Shown: positions 37,340 through 46,341 of the stretch, in pieces
How positions within the stretch are numbered: position 1 is the stretch's first letter
Layout: the number at the start of each line of letters is the position of its first letter
Assembly (NCBI RefSeq): GCF_001612765.1
Contig: NZ_BDBB01000007.1
Location: 62,001-126,000, forward strand
DNA: 64,000 nt
Source: Nocardia arthritidis NBRC 100137
GTDB taxonomy: Bacteria; Actinomycetota; Actinomycetes; Mycobacteriales; Mycobacteriaceae
Direction of reading: 5' to 3'
Notes under the pieces: model-generated
The model's input: only the letters and a program-made list of their open reading frames with translations
Database searches by the model: none
What the model was told of the DNA's origin: nothing
Translations under genes and position numbers: made by a program

Positions 37340-38698
37340 TCAGGGCGTGGCCGGTTCGACTTCGCGTTCGGCCCGCAGCGGTTGCCGCACGGTCGCGAAC
37401 CACGTCGCGTGGAACGCCGCCGCCAGTCCGGCGAGCAGTCCGAGCACCACCGTGCCCGCGAGCACCGGGTACTCGGCCATCGGTACCGCGAGGTAGCGGT
37501 AGGACAGCAGTAGCGCGGCCAGCACGATGACACCGGAGCCGACCAGCCGGACCCGGAACCATCCCCAGCCGCGCTCCGGCTCGCGCAGCGCCGATTCGAC
37601 GGTGAGGCAAAGCACCGCCCCTGCGACCAGGTCGACGCCGTAGTGGTAGCCGAAACCGAGGGTCGCGATGAGGGTCGCCAGCAGCCAGAACGCGCCGCCC
37701 CAGCGCAGCAAGGCCGGGGCGGGCTCGCCGTCGGAGTCGCGGCGGGTGTGCAGGAACACCGACAGCGCCCAGGCCGTGTGCATCGAGGGCATGCAGTTGC
37801 GCGGAATGGCCGCGTCGAACGGCAGCGGCAGCGGATTCCGGTCGATCGGCGGCACCACACCCGGCCAGTAATTGCCCAGTTGCAGCCCGTTTCCGTCGGG
37901 TCCGAACGCGAACATCGGCCCGACCACCGGGAACATCACATACACCAGAGGACCGATCAATCCGAGCACCAGGAAGGTCCGCACCAGATAGTGCGACGGC
38001 CACCGGCCCGACGACACCACCCCGCGCAGCTGCCACACCGCCACGACGATGGCCGCCACGGGCAGTTCGATGTAGACCCAGTGCAGGACCGCGTAGACCA
38101 CCGGCCCGAGCGCGTCGACCGCCCGGCCGAGCACCCACGACGGATCGCCCAGCGCATGGTCGGCCAAGATCACGTATTCGTCGAGGACCGAGGGACTACC
38201 GATCACGGTGACGTGCAGCCAGACGTCGCCGACCTTCGTGGCCAGGATGAGCAGCGCGCCGAGCGCGGCCGCGTGCAGCGCGTTGCGCCGTTCGGCGCCG
38301 GACCAGCGCAGCCAGGCCACCAGCGCCAAGCCGGTCAGCACGATCACCGGTCCGTTCCCGATCACCAACGGCTCTCCGGCCAGCAAGCGGGCGCCCGCCC
38401 ACACCACGTCGACGGCGACCGCGGCGCCCACCGCGACCAGCCTGCGGCGGGCCGAAACACCCACCAGCGCAAGGACCAGCCCCGCCCAGGGCACCGACAT
38501 GGACTTGGGGGTGCCGATGTAGTCCCGCGCCACGCTCTCCAGCGGGCCGTCGAACCCCTGCCAGAGGGCGACGACCTGCAACACGATCAGCAGGACAGGC
38601 ACCGCGGCCACCGCCGCGGTGACCCGGACCCGAGTCCGCGGAACGGGACGGCGCGATACCGCGCTTCCTGCTTTGGCACCCGGGTCTTCGACTAGCAT
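37340..38698 (-). CDS. PAP2-superfamily membrane protein
   Basis: 452-residue polytopic protein with the inositolphosphotransferase (Aur1/Ipt1)-type PAP2 signature. The motifs are RNCMPSMHTAWALS (C2, with catalytic His) and GYHYGVDLVAG (C3, His and Asp). There are about ten membrane helices, including an N-terminal half before the catalytic loops. Substrates in this branch are lipid phosphates or phospho-inositol head groups, which fits the inositol-lipid-rich envelopes of this order, but the exact reaction is unknown. The gene stands alone on the minus strand. Confidence 0.85.
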   Translation of the reverse strand: MLVEDPGAKAGSAVSRRPVPRTRVRVTAAVAAVPVLLIVLQVVALWQGFDGPLESVARDYIGTPKSMSVPWAGLVLALVGVSARRRLVAVGAAVAVDVVWAGARLLAGEPLVIGNGPVIVLTGLALVAWLRWSGAERRNALHAAALGALLILATKVGDVWLHVTVIGSPSVLDEYVILADHALGDPSWVLGRAVDALGPVVYAVLHWVYIELPVAAIVVAVWQLRGVVSSGRWPSHYLVRTFLVLGLIGPLVYVMFPVVGPMFAFGPDGNGLQLGNYWPGVVPPIDRNPLPLPFDAAIPRNCMPSMHTAWALSVFLHTRRDSDGEPAPALLRWGGAFWLLATLIATLGFGYHYGVDLVAGAVLCLTVESALREPERGWGWFRVRLVGSGVIVLAALLLSYRYLAVPMAEYPVLAGTVVLGLLAGLAAAFHATWFATVRQPLRAEREVEPATP

Positions 38699-38774
38699 CC
38701 GACCATAGTAAACGGGGGATGAACGCCATCCCCCTGGCCAGCTGAACGACAGCCGACCTATCCGCGCCCGGACG

Positions 38775-39920
38775 TTACTGTTTCAGCTCCTCGACCAGCG
38801 CGTCCACCACGGCGATCAGGTCGCCCTGCGACGCCGCGGCGACGCGGCGCTGCCGTTGATAGGACGCGCCCCGCTTGGGGATCTCGGCGACCATCGCGAG
38901 CTCGTCCGCGCAGCCCAGTCGCGCCGCCGTCGGCTCCAGCCGGTTCAGCAGATCGTCCAGGTCGTCGGTGACCAAGCGCTCGTTGCTGTCGGCATCGGTG
39001 ATGATGATCGCGTCCAGTCCGTACCGGGCGGCCCGCCACTTGTTCTCCTGCACATGCCACGGCGGCAGGGTGGGCAGGGTTTCGCCGTTCTCGACTCGCT
39101 GGTCCAGGTCGACGATCAGGCAATGGGTGAGCGCGGCCAGCGCGGCGAGTTCGGCGCGCGTGGAGATGCCGTCGCAAACCCGCACCTCGATGGTGCCCCA
39201 CTTGGGCGCCGGGCGGATATCCCAGTGCATACCGCCCAGCTGGGTGAACACACCGGTCTTGACCTCGTCGTGCACGAAATGCTCGAACTGGGTCCAGTTC
39301 TCGAACTGGAACGGCAGGCCCGCGGTCGGCAGCTGCTGGAACATCAGCGTCCGGTTGCTGGCGTAGCCGGTGTCCGATCCGGACCACATCGGCGAGCCCG
39401 CCGACAGCGCGAGCAGATGCGGATACGACAGCAGCAACGAGTTGAGGATCGGAAACACCTTGTCGCGGTGGGATACTCCGACGTGCACGTGCACGCCCCA
39501 GATCATCATCTGGCGACCCCACCACTGCGTGCGCTCGATCAGCTCGTCGTAGTGCTCCGACCGGGTGAGCTGCTGGGCCGACCACTGCGCGAACGGATGG
39601 GTGCCCGCGCAGAACAGGTCGACGCCGAGCGAGTCGGCCGCGCGCCGCACCGTGTTCATGGTGCCGGTCAGGTCCTCCACCGCGGCACCCACGGTCTCGT
39701 GCACGCCGGTGACGAACTCGACGGTGTTACGCAGCAGCTCCTTGGTCACCTGCGGTGTGCCGTCGTGGGCCCGCAGCTCACCGAGCGAATCGAACACCGC
39801 GGCGGCGGTATTCGACAGGTCGCGGGTCACCTTGTCCACCAAGGCGATCTCCCATTCGACCCCGATCGTGGGCCGGGGCGAACCTTCGAAGGGAACGTGC
39901 TCGATTCCTGCCCCGGCCAT
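38775..39920 (-). CDS. Carboxylate-amine ligase / glutamate-cysteine ligase-like (Rv0433 type)
   Basis: 381 residues from the ATG at 39920 (MAGAGIEHVPFEGSPRPTIGVEWEIALVDK). The IGVEWE motif and FAQWSAQQLTRSEHYDELIERTQWWGRQMMIWGVHVHVGV are typical of the YbdK/GCS2 family, which ligates an amino acid carboxylate to an amine with ATP. It is close to M. tuberculosis Rv0433 by gene order. It follows sodC by 11 bp, so the two are an operon. The link of a thiol-type ligase with a superoxide dismutase suggests oxidative defence, but the substrate is unproven. Confidence 0.85.
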   Translation of the reverse strand: MAGAGIEHVPFEGSPRPTIGVEWEIALVDKVTRDLSNTAAAVFDSLGELRAHDGTPQVTKELLRNTVEFVTGVHETVGAAVEDLTGTMNTVRRAADSLGVDLFCAGTHPFAQWSAQQLTRSEHYDELIERTQWWGRQMMIWGVHVHVGVSHRDKVFPILNSLLLSYPHLLALSAGSPMWSGSDTGYASNRTLMFQQLPTAGLPFQFENWTQFEHFVHDEVKTGVFTQLGGMHWDIRPAPKWGTIEVRVCDGISTRAELAALAALTHCLIVDLDQRVENGETLPTLPPWHVQENKWRAARYGLDAIIITDADSNERLVTDDLDDLLNRLEPTAARLGCADELAMVAEIPKRGASYQRQRRVAAASQGDLIAVVDALVEELKQ

Positions 39921-39931
39921 ATACCACCGCG

Positions 39932-40615
39932 CTACTGGATCACGCCACAAGCGACACGGCCGCCCGCGTCGCCCGTCGCTAGGGTCGTCTCGTCCGGACC
40001 CGCGACGCCATCGGCGCGGTTGTAACGATTCGGGATGTTGCCGAAGTTGTCGGCGTCGGCGTGGATGATCAGGGCCTTGCCCTTCACGTCGTCCAGGGTC
40101 ACCGCGTCGGTGCTGGTGACCAGCTTGGCGACGCCGTCGCCACGCACCTCGAGCGAGGTCAGATCACCGCTGGCCGGGTGCGCGTTGGCGCTGCCGACCT
40201 GCAGATGACCACCGGCGGACAGGAAATCGCCCGCCGGGCCGCCGGTCGGTGCGACGGAGTTGGGCTCGCACTTGCCCACTTGGTGCACGTGCAGGCCGTG
40301 GAAGCCGGGGCGCAGCCCGTGGGCTTCGACGGTGACCTGCAGGTGGTTGCCGTCCTTGGCGAAGTTCGCGGTGCCGACCGAGGCGCCCGAGGGGTCTTTC
40401 AACTGCACGTTCACCCCCTGCTCCGAATTCGGAGCGCCGTGCTCGGAGCTCGACTGCCCGGCCGGGGCGCCGGACCCGGTCCACACCGGCGGAGTGGTTC
40501 CCTGGACGTCACTCGACTCCTGGCTGTTCGAGCAGGCGGCGAGGCCGAACACCGCGACCGCGAGCACCGGGGTCACAGTCCGCCAGGACGGGCGTCGAGT
40601 TGTGGACGGGGCCAT
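39932..40615 (-). CDS. sodC: Cu,Zn superoxide dismutase, lipoprotein
   Basis: 227 residues. The signal peptide ends with lipobox GLAAC (Cys 28), so it is tethered outside the cell. Metal ligands are in [20 protein letters not shown] and [16 protein letters not shown]. The closing disulfide cysteine is in RVACGVIQ. It detoxifies external superoxide. Upstream, AAAGGAG is the ribosome-binding site and overlaps a pair of 10-bp direct repeats. It is the first gene of the sodC-ligase unit. Confidence 0.94.
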   Translation of the reverse strand: MAPSTTRRPSWRTVTPVLAVAVFGLAACSNSQESSDVQGTTPPVWTGSGAPAGQSSSEHGAPNSEQGVNVQLKDPSGASVGTANFAKDGNHLQVTVEAHGLRPGFHGLHVHQVGKCEPNSVAPTGGPAGDFLSAGGHLQVGSANAHPASGDLTSLEVRGDGVAKLVTSTDAVTLDDVKGKALIIHADADNFGNIPNRYNRADGVAGPDETTLATGDAGGRVACGVIQ

Positions 40616-40625
40616 CGGGGAACTC

Positions 40626-40655
40626 CTTTACGAGTACCGAGTTTACGAGTAAAGC
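40626..40655 (-). repeat. Tandem 10-bp direct repeat over the sodC ribosome-binding site
   Basis: TTTACGAGTA at 40627-40636 and again at 40642-40651 (15-bp period). On the mRNA the outer ends CTTTAC and GTAAAG can pair, folding part of the AAAGGAG Shine-Dalgarno into a stem. This could be an operator or translational control. Confidence 0.4.
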
Positions 40656-40777
40656 TGGGTGGACACGTTCGTTACCGGACAAGATGATGCCACGCCGCCG
40701 TGCCGTGTCCCTCGACAGGGCGGCGCGCCCTCACCTCACGTTCGCCGGTCCGAGCGTGCGAACAGCGGCCACACGGG

Positions 40778-41347
40778 TCAGTTACCCGTGACGATCACCG
40801 TTACACCCGGTCCGGTGTCCCCGATTCCGTCCGACTTCGCCGCCACCGACGCGCCGAGCTCGTCCGCGACGGCCTGCGCCGCCTCCTTGTCGCCGGGCGA
40901 AGTGCCGTAGTACACAGTGGTTTTCGAGATACTCGCGCCGGGGTAGTTGCCCGTTTCCGCGATCGTCCACCCGCTCGCCGAGAGCTGGCCCGCCGTCTTG
41001 GCGGCGAGCCCGGGCACCATGCTGTTGTTCAGCACGCGCACCGGGACCGAACGGGCCGCCGTGGAGGTGGTCGGCGCGGCGGTCGTGGTCGGCTTGGCCG
41101 TCGCCACCGCGGTGGACGAGGACGCGACCGAGGCCGCCGCCTTGGGCGTGGTCGTGCCGGCCGGGATCTGGGGCGCGGCCGTCGCGCTCGAGGTGGGCGA
41201 TTCGCCGGTCCCCGAGGCGTCGCTGTCGGCGTCGGAACTCGACAACGACATCGCGCCCAGGCCGGCGAAGACGATGGCCAACGCGATCAGCACCATCGCC
41301 AGGGCACGCAACGGTGGCCCACCGGAGGTGGGATTCGGGTAGCTCAC
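40778..41347 (-). CDS. virR: VirR-like protein with LytR C-terminal domain
   Basis: 189 residues. It has one N-terminal membrane anchor (LRALAMVLIALAIVFAGLGAM), then a Ser/Thr/Ala-rich linker of about 65 residues. A LytR_C domain follows (VPVRVLNNSMVPGLAAKTAGQLSASGWTIAETGNYPGASISKTTVYYGTSPGDKEAAQAVADELG). Domain layout and position between sodC and the DUF3263 gene match M. tuberculosis Rv0431 (VirR), a surface protein affecting vesicle release and wall permeability. Function in this organism is inferred. Confidence 0.85.
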   Translation of the reverse strand: MSYPNPTSGGPPLRALAMVLIALAIVFAGLGAMSLSSSDADSDASGTGESPTSSATAAPQIPAGTTTPKAAASVASSSTAVATAKPTTTAAPTTSTAARSVPVRVLNNSMVPGLAAKTAGQLSASGWTIAETGNYPGASISKTTVYYGTSPGDKEAAQAVADELGASVAAKSDGIGDTGPGVTVIVTGN

Positions 41348-41395
41348 CCTCGCGAGCCTAGTCGCACGAGGCGGGTCAGGGTCCGCATCGCCGGG

Positions 41396-41749
41396 TCAGA
41401 CCTGGAATCCCAGCCGCCGCGCCGCACGCGCCTTCTGCCTGCTCGCGCGCAGCCTGCGCAGCCGCTTCACCAGCATCGGGTCGGCGGCCAGCGACTCCGG
41501 CCGGTCGACCACCGCGTTGAGCACTTGGTAGTAGCGGGTCGGCGACATGGCGAACAGCTCGCGGATCGCCTCCTCCTTGGCCCCCGCGTACTTCCACCAC
41601 TGTCGCTCGAAAGCCAGGATGTCGAGTTCGCGACGGCTCAGCCCGGAGCCGTCCGCCTGGTCGGCCGCGGCCTGCCCCGTCGTGACATCTTCGCTCGCGG
41701 AAGGGCCGTCCTGGCTCTCGGAAAGATTCCGTGCCGCTGCGCCGTCCAT
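41396..41749 (-). CDS. DUF3263 protein (Rv0430 type)
   Basis: 117 residues from the ATG at 41749, preceded by GAGGGAG. The conserved core is LSRRELDILAFERQWWKYAGAKEEAIRELFAMSPTRYYQVLNAVVDRP, which contains a probable helix-turn-helix (SPTRYYQVLN). An Arg/Lys-rich C-terminus follows (RLRRLRASRQKARAARRLG). It is probably a small DNA-binding protein of the order. It lies 48 bp upstream of virR on the same strand, as in mycobacteria. The longer frame to 41938 has no ribosome-binding site. Confidence 0.85.
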   Translation of the reverse strand: MDGAAARNLSESQDGPSASEDVTTGQAAADQADGSGLSRRELDILAFERQWWKYAGAKEEAIRELFAMSPTRYYQVLNAVVDRPESLAADPMLVKRLRRLRASRQKARAARRLGFQV

Positions 41750-41931
41750 CTCGCTCCCTCGCCGAGTAACCACCAGACGAAAATGGTGCTTGTACGTCGC
41801 GGAACATTCAACCACGCAGCCCGGGAATCGCCCGGGGCACGACGCGGCGTGTTCCCTACCTGCCGGTAGTTCCGGTCCCCGCTCCGGTACCCGGAGCGCT
41901 GTGACGTGGCACGCCCGGCAATAATTGGCCC

Positions 41932-42522
41932 ATGGCAATCCTCCCGATCGTGATCGTCGGCGACCCGGTTCTGCACAACCCCACCGAACGGGTCACCCAA
42001 TCGCCGGAGGAATTGGCTCCGCTCATCGCGGACATGTACGAGACGCTCGACGCGGCGCACGGCGTCGGTCTCGCGGCCAACCAGGTCGGCGTTCCGCTGC
42101 GCCTGTTCGTCTACGACTGCCCCGACCTGGGCGCGGACGGCGCCGCGACCCGGCGCCGCGGCGTGGTGGTCAACCCGGTACTGGAGACCTCGCAGGTCCC
42201 GGAGTCCATGCCCGACCCGGACGACGACGAGGAGGGCTGTCTGTCGGTACCCGGCGAGCAGTTCCCCACCGGCCGCGCCGAATGGGCGAAGGTGACCGGT
42301 ACCGACGAGCACGGCGAGCCGGTCGAGGTGGAGGGCAAGGGTTTCTTCGCCCGCATGCTCCAGCACGAGGTCGGGCACCTGGACGGGTTCCTCTACGTGG
42401 ACGTGCTGATCGGCCGCAACGCACGGGCCGCCAAGAAGGCGATCAAACGCAACGGCTGGGGCACACCGGGTTTGAGCTGGCTGCCCGGCACCGATCCCGA
42501 CCCGTTCGGGCATGACGACTGA
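41932..42522 (+). CDS. def: Peptide deformylase
   Basis: 196-residue metallohydrolase removing the N-formyl group from new proteins. The three family motifs are present: [13 protein letters not shown] with metal Cys about 103, and QHEVGHLDG with His 145, Glu 146 and His 149. The C-terminal extension and acidic insertion (PDPDDDEEG) are common in actinobacterial enzymes. It is divergent from the DUF3263 gene. Its end overlaps the GNAT gene by 11 bp. Confidence 0.96.
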   Translation: MAILPIVIVGDPVLHNPTERVTQSPEELAPLIADMYETLDAAHGVGLAANQVGVPLRLFVYDCPDLGADGAATRRRGVVVNPVLETSQVPESMPDPDDDEEGCLSVPGEQFPTGRAEWAKVTGTDEHGEPVEVEGKGFFARMLQHEVGHLDGFLYVDVLIGRNARAAKKAIKRNGWGTPGLSWLPGTDPDPFGHDD

Positions 42523-43519
42523 CCCCGCCGCCGGCCTGCCCGATATTCCGCTCGGCCGCCGCGTGGTGCTGCGCTATCGGTTGCCCGCGGGTTATCCCCA
42601 ACCGTTGACCGACGTGATCGGCGAACTCGTCGCGCTGGATCCGCCCACCGTGCGCGGCGCCGACGGCACGGTCGTCTCGGTGGCGCCGGAGCGCGTGGTG
42701 GCGCTGAAAGCGCTCGGCCCCAGGCCGATTCGCACCAAGGAGATCCGCGCGCTGGAGGCCGCGGCCGCCTACGCCTGGCCGGGCGTGGAACACGCGTGGA
42801 TCGACGGCTGGCTGGCACGTGCGGGTCGTGGATACACCGGGCGCGCGAACTCCGCTGTGCCGCTGGGCAGTTCCGAGGTGCCCCCCACGGTGTCCGCGGA
42901 GACGCTGCACCGGATCGGCGCGTGGTACACCGCGCACGGCCTGCCCTTGCAGCTCGCGCTGCCCGATCGGCTCGCCCCCGTGCCGCCCGGCTGGCACAGC
43001 TGGCGAGAAACGCTCATGCTCGCCATCGACATCGACAATTTCGTTCTGCCCCAGGGTCCTTCGATGGTGCGGATCGCCGCCGCCCCCGACGCCGACTGGC
43101 TCGAGACACACCGTTACGGCGGCGAAGTTCCCGCCGCGCAGGCGATTCCCGCGCCCGCACCGGATCCCGAGGTGCTGACCGCGGTCCTCGACGGCGAACT
43201 CGGCTTCGCCTCGCTCGGCCTGCCGCGTCCCATCGCGATCGGCCGCGGCGCGCTCACCACCGCCCCGGACGGACGCCGCTGGGTCGGCCTCACCTGTGTG
43301 GCCGTCGCCGCCGCGCATCGCAGGCACGGGCTCGGCTCGCTGGTCTGCGCGGAGCTGGTGCGCTGGGGCCACGACCGCGGCGCGACCCACGCCTACCTCC
43401 AGGTGGAGGCCACCAACGAGGCGGCCCGCGCGATGTACCGCGAACTGGGCTTCGTCGAACACCACGCCTACCGCTACGCCGCGCCGGAACCCCTCGCCGG
43501 GCCCGGCGGCCTGCGGTAG
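42512..43519 (+). CDS. GNAT acetyltransferase (Rv0428c type)
   Basis: 335 residues. The N-terminal 90 ([54 protein letters not shown]) form a small barrel-like regulatory domain. The C-terminal half is GNAT, with the acetyl-CoA loop region [22 protein letters not shown], then [30 protein letters not shown]. Substrate unknown. It overlaps def and precedes xthA by 34 bp, the same order as in M. tuberculosis. Confidence 0.88.
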   Translation: MTTDPAAGLPDIPLGRRVVLRYRLPAGYPQPLTDVIGELVALDPPTVRGADGTVVSVAPERVVALKALGPRPIRTKEIRALEAAAAYAWPGVEHAWIDGWLARAGRGYTGRANSAVPLGSSEVPPTVSAETLHRIGAWYTAHGLPLQLALPDRLAPVPPGWHSWRETLMLAIDIDNFVLPQGPSMVRIAAAPDADWLETHRYGGEVPAAQAIPAPAPDPEVLTAVLDGELGFASLGLPRPIAIGRGALTTAPDGRRWVGLTCVAVAAAHRRHGLGSLVCAELVRWGHDRGATHAYLQVEATNEAARAMYRELGFVEHHAYRYAAPEPLAGPGGLR

Positions 43520-43553
43520 AACAGACCTGTCACCCGCGCGAAGGAAGGCCGCC

Positions 43554-44384
43554 GTGCGTCTCGCCACCTGGAATGTCAACTCGATCCGTTCCCGGCTCGA
43601 TCGTGTCGTGGACTGGCTCGACCGCCAGGACATCGACGTGCTGGCCCTTCAGGAGACCAAGTGCCGGGACGACCAGTTCCCGTTCGAGCGCTTCGACGAA
43701 CTGGGCTACGAAGTGGCCCACCTGGGCATCAACCAGTGGAACGGAGTGGCGATCGCCTCCCGGGTCGGCCTCGCCGACGTGGAATTCGCCTTCCCCGGTC
43801 AACCTGGTTTCGACAAGGACGCGGGCGAGTCGCTGATCAGCACGCCGGTCGTCGAGTCCCGCGCGATCGGGGCCACCTGCGGTGGCGTGCGGGTGTGGAG
43901 CCTGTACGTGCCCAACGGCCGCACCTTGGCCGACCCGCACTACGCCTACAAGCTGGAATGGCTTGCCGCGCTGCGGGACAACGGCGCACGCTGGCTGGCC
44001 GAGAACCCACAGGCCGAGATCGCGCTGGTGGGCGACTGGAACATCGCGCCGACCGACGACGATGTGTGGTCCGTGGAGTACTTCGCCGACAAGACGCACA
44101 CGTCGATACCGGAACGCGATGCCTTTCAGGCCGTCGTGGACGCCGGGTACGCGGACGTCATGCGACCGTTCGCGCCGGGGCCGGGCGTCTACACCTACTG
44201 GGACTACACCCAGCTGCGCTTCCCACGCAAGGAGGGGATGCGCATCGATTTCATCCTCGCCTCCCCCGCGCTCGCCGCCACCGTGACGGACGCGACGGTC
44301 GATCGCGAGGCACGAAAGGGCAAGGGCGCCAGCGACCACGCTCCGGTAATCGCCGAATTCGCCGACGGACCCGGGCCCTCGTGA
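43554..44384 (+). CDS. xthA: Exodeoxyribonuclease III (AP endonuclease)
   Basis: 276-residue base-excision-repair nuclease from a GTG with AAGGAAGG upstream. Motifs of the endonuclease/exonuclease/phosphatase fold are RLATWNVNSIRSR, LALQETKC (metal Glu), VWSLYVPNGR, LVGDWNIAPTDDDV, RIDFILASP and SDHAPV (catalytic His). Length and motif order fit the ExoIII family. Confidence 0.95.
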   Translation: MRLATWNVNSIRSRLDRVVDWLDRQDIDVLALQETKCRDDQFPFERFDELGYEVAHLGINQWNGVAIASRVGLADVEFAFPGQPGFDKDAGESLISTPVVESRAIGATCGGVRVWSLYVPNGRTLADPHYAYKLEWLAALRDNGARWLAENPQAEIALVGDWNIAPTDDDVWSVEYFADKTHTSIPERDAFQAVVDAGYADVMRPFAPGPGVYTYWDYTQLRFPRKEGMRIDFILASPALAATVTDATVDREARKGKGASDHAPVIAEFADGPGPS

Positions 44385-44452
44385 CCCGCCCGGCGCAGCC
44401 ACCCTTCCCGCGCCGCAGCGGAAACCGGGCAACCGGTGCCCGCCTGGGCGGT

Positions 44453-45079
44453 GTGAACAGCGACTCGGCCATGGGGCAACGGCAGCGGGCGCAGCACCTC
44501 GGCCCGGAGCGCCGCCGCCCGCAGGTACTCGACACCGCGCTGGCCATCGCCGTGGACAACGGCATCGCCGCGGTCACCATGGCCGCGATCGCGGAGCGGA
44601 TGAAGGTGACCCGGCCGGTGGTCTACGCCTGCTTCGCCGATCGGGTCGAGCTGATCGAGGCGCTCATCCAGCGCGAGGAGGGCTACCTGGTCAGCGGCGT
44701 GCTGGAGGTGGTGACGCCGCGCGACGTGGACGCGGACGAGACCGTATTCGTCGAGGGGTTCCGCGCGCTGCTGACCAAGGCCGCGAGCCGCCCCGACGCC
44801 TGGCGGCTGGTCTACGGCAACCCCGACCCCGCCGTGGCGAACTCGTTCGGTCGTGGCCGCAAGCTGGTCATCGAGCGCTGCGCCAAGCTTCTGCGACCGA
44901 CGCTGCGCGCCTGGGGCACCGCGGACGCCGAGCGCAAGCTGCCCGTGCTGGTGGAGCAGTGGGTCTCCGCGGGTGAGGGGGCGGTGCGCGCGCTGCTCGC
45001 GGACCAGGACGGCTGGACACCGGCGGATCTCGGCGCGTTCGTCGGGGCCGCGGTCTACCGCGCCCTGCGAAACGCCTGA
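44453..45079 (+). CDS. TetR family regulator, probably of the homogentisate operon
   Basis: 208 residues from the GTG at 44453, or 202 from the ATG at 44471. The HTH is VLDTALAIAVDNGIAAVTMAAIAERMKVTRPVVYACFADRVELIEALI. It is 65 bp upstream of hmgA on the same strand, so it may be co-transcribed with and control the hmgA-fahA pair. No clear palindrome is seen in the short gap, so the target is inferred from position. Confidence 0.82.
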   Translation: MNSDSAMGQRQRAQHLGPERRRPQVLDTALAIAVDNGIAAVTMAAIAERMKVTRPVVYACFADRVELIEALIQREEGYLVSGVLEVVTPRDVDADETVFVEGFRALLTKAASRPDAWRLVYGNPDPAVANSFGRGRKLVIERCAKLLRPTLRAWGTADAERKLPVLVEQWVSAGEGAVRALLADQDGWTPADLGAFVGAAVYRALRNA

Positions 45080-45144
45080 TAGGCGACGCGGCCGCATTAC
45101 GATGGTGATCAACTATCCGACCACCGGTTGGCGGAGGAACGGTC

Positions 45145-46341
45145 ATGGCGTTCTATCGGCAAGTGGGTGCGGTACCGCCGAAGCGGCACACCCAGCATCG
45201 CGATGAGCAGGGCCGGCTCTACTACGAGGAGCTGATGGGCGAGGAGGGCTTCTCCGGCGACTCCTCGCTGCTCTATCACCGCGGCCTTCCGCCTGCGCTG
45301 GTCGATTCGACGGTCTGGGAGTTGCCCGATCAGCGGACCACGCCGAATCATCCGTTGCGCCATCGTCATCTGCGGCTGCACAACCTGTTTCCCGGCGACA
45401 CGCCGTCGGAGACCGATCCGGTCACCGGGCGGCGGTTGTTGCTCGGCAACGCCGACGTGCGCATCTCCTACGTCGTCGCCAAGGGCGGATCGCCGTTGTA
45501 CCGCAACGCGATCGGCGACGAGCTGGTGTACGTGGAGGCCGGCGCGGCGGTGGTCGAAACCGTGTTCGGCGCGCTGCCCGCGCGGCAGGGCCACCAAGTG
45601 CTCATTCCGCGGGCCACCACGCATCGCTGGCGTCCCACCGGCCCGGAACCGCTGCGGGCGTATGTGATCGAGGCGACCGGCCACATCACTGCGCCGAAGC
45701 GCTACTTGTCGAAGTTCGGTCAGCTGCTCGAGCACGCCCCGTACTGCGAGCGCGACCTGCACGGACCGGCCGAGACGATCACCGCGACCGGCACCGAGGT
45801 GGAAGTGCTGGTCAAGCACCGGGCCGGCGGGCAGGTCGTCGGCACCCGGATGGTCTACGCCACCCACCCGTTCGACGTGGTCGGCTGGGACGGCTGCCTG
45901 TATCCGTTCACGTTCGACATCGCCGACTTCGAGCCGATTACCGGGCGCATCCATCAGCCGCCGCCCGTCCATCAGGCATTCGAGGGCGGCAACTTCGTCA
46001 TCTGCAATTTCGTGCCGCGCAAGGTGGACTACCACCCGCTGTCGATTCCCGTGCCGTACTACCACTCCAACGTCGATTCCGACGAGGTCATGTTCTATTG
46101 CGGCGGCAATTACGAAGCGCGCAAGGGTTCCGGGATCACCCAGGGCTCGGTGTCGGTGCACCCCGGCGGCTACGCCCACGGTCCGCAGCCCGGTGCCTAC
46201 GAGAACAGCATCGGCATCGACTACTTCGACGAGCTGGCCGTCATGGTGGACACCTTCCGCCCGCTGGAACTCGGTGAAGGCGCCCTGGCCTGCGAGGACC
46301 CGACCTACGCGTGGACCTGGTCCGGGCGGGGCCCCGCGTGA
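45145..46341 (+). CDS. hmgA: Homogentisate 1,2-dioxygenase
   Basis: 398-residue Fe(II) ring-cleaving enzyme giving maleylacetoacetate in phenylalanine/tyrosine breakdown. The cupin-type metal site is visible in PYYHSNVDSDEVMFY (His, Glu) and SVHPGGYAHGPQPGAYE (His). ELVYVEAGAAVVETVFGALPARQGHQVLIPRATTHRW is the first cupin repeat. An AGGAACGG ribosome-binding region precedes the ATG. The stop overlaps fahA by GTGA. Confidence 0.94.
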   Translation: MAFYRQVGAVPPKRHTQHRDEQGRLYYEELMGEEGFSGDSSLLYHRGLPPALVDSTVWELPDQRTTPNHPLRHRHLRLHNLFPGDTPSETDPVTGRRLLLGNADVRISYVVAKGGSPLYRNAIGDELVYVEAGAAVVETVFGALPARQGHQVLIPRATTHRWRPTGPEPLRAYVIEATGHITAPKRYLSKFGQLLEHAPYCERDLHGPAETITATGTEVEVLVKHRAGGQVVGTRMVYATHPFDVVGWDGCLYPFTFDIADFEPITGRIHQPPPVHQAFEGGNFVICNFVPRKVDYHPLSIPVPYYHSNVDSDEVMFYCGGNYEARKGSGITQGSVSVHPGGYAHGPQPGAYENSIGIDYFDELAVMVDTFRPLELGEGALACEDPTYAWTWSGRGPA

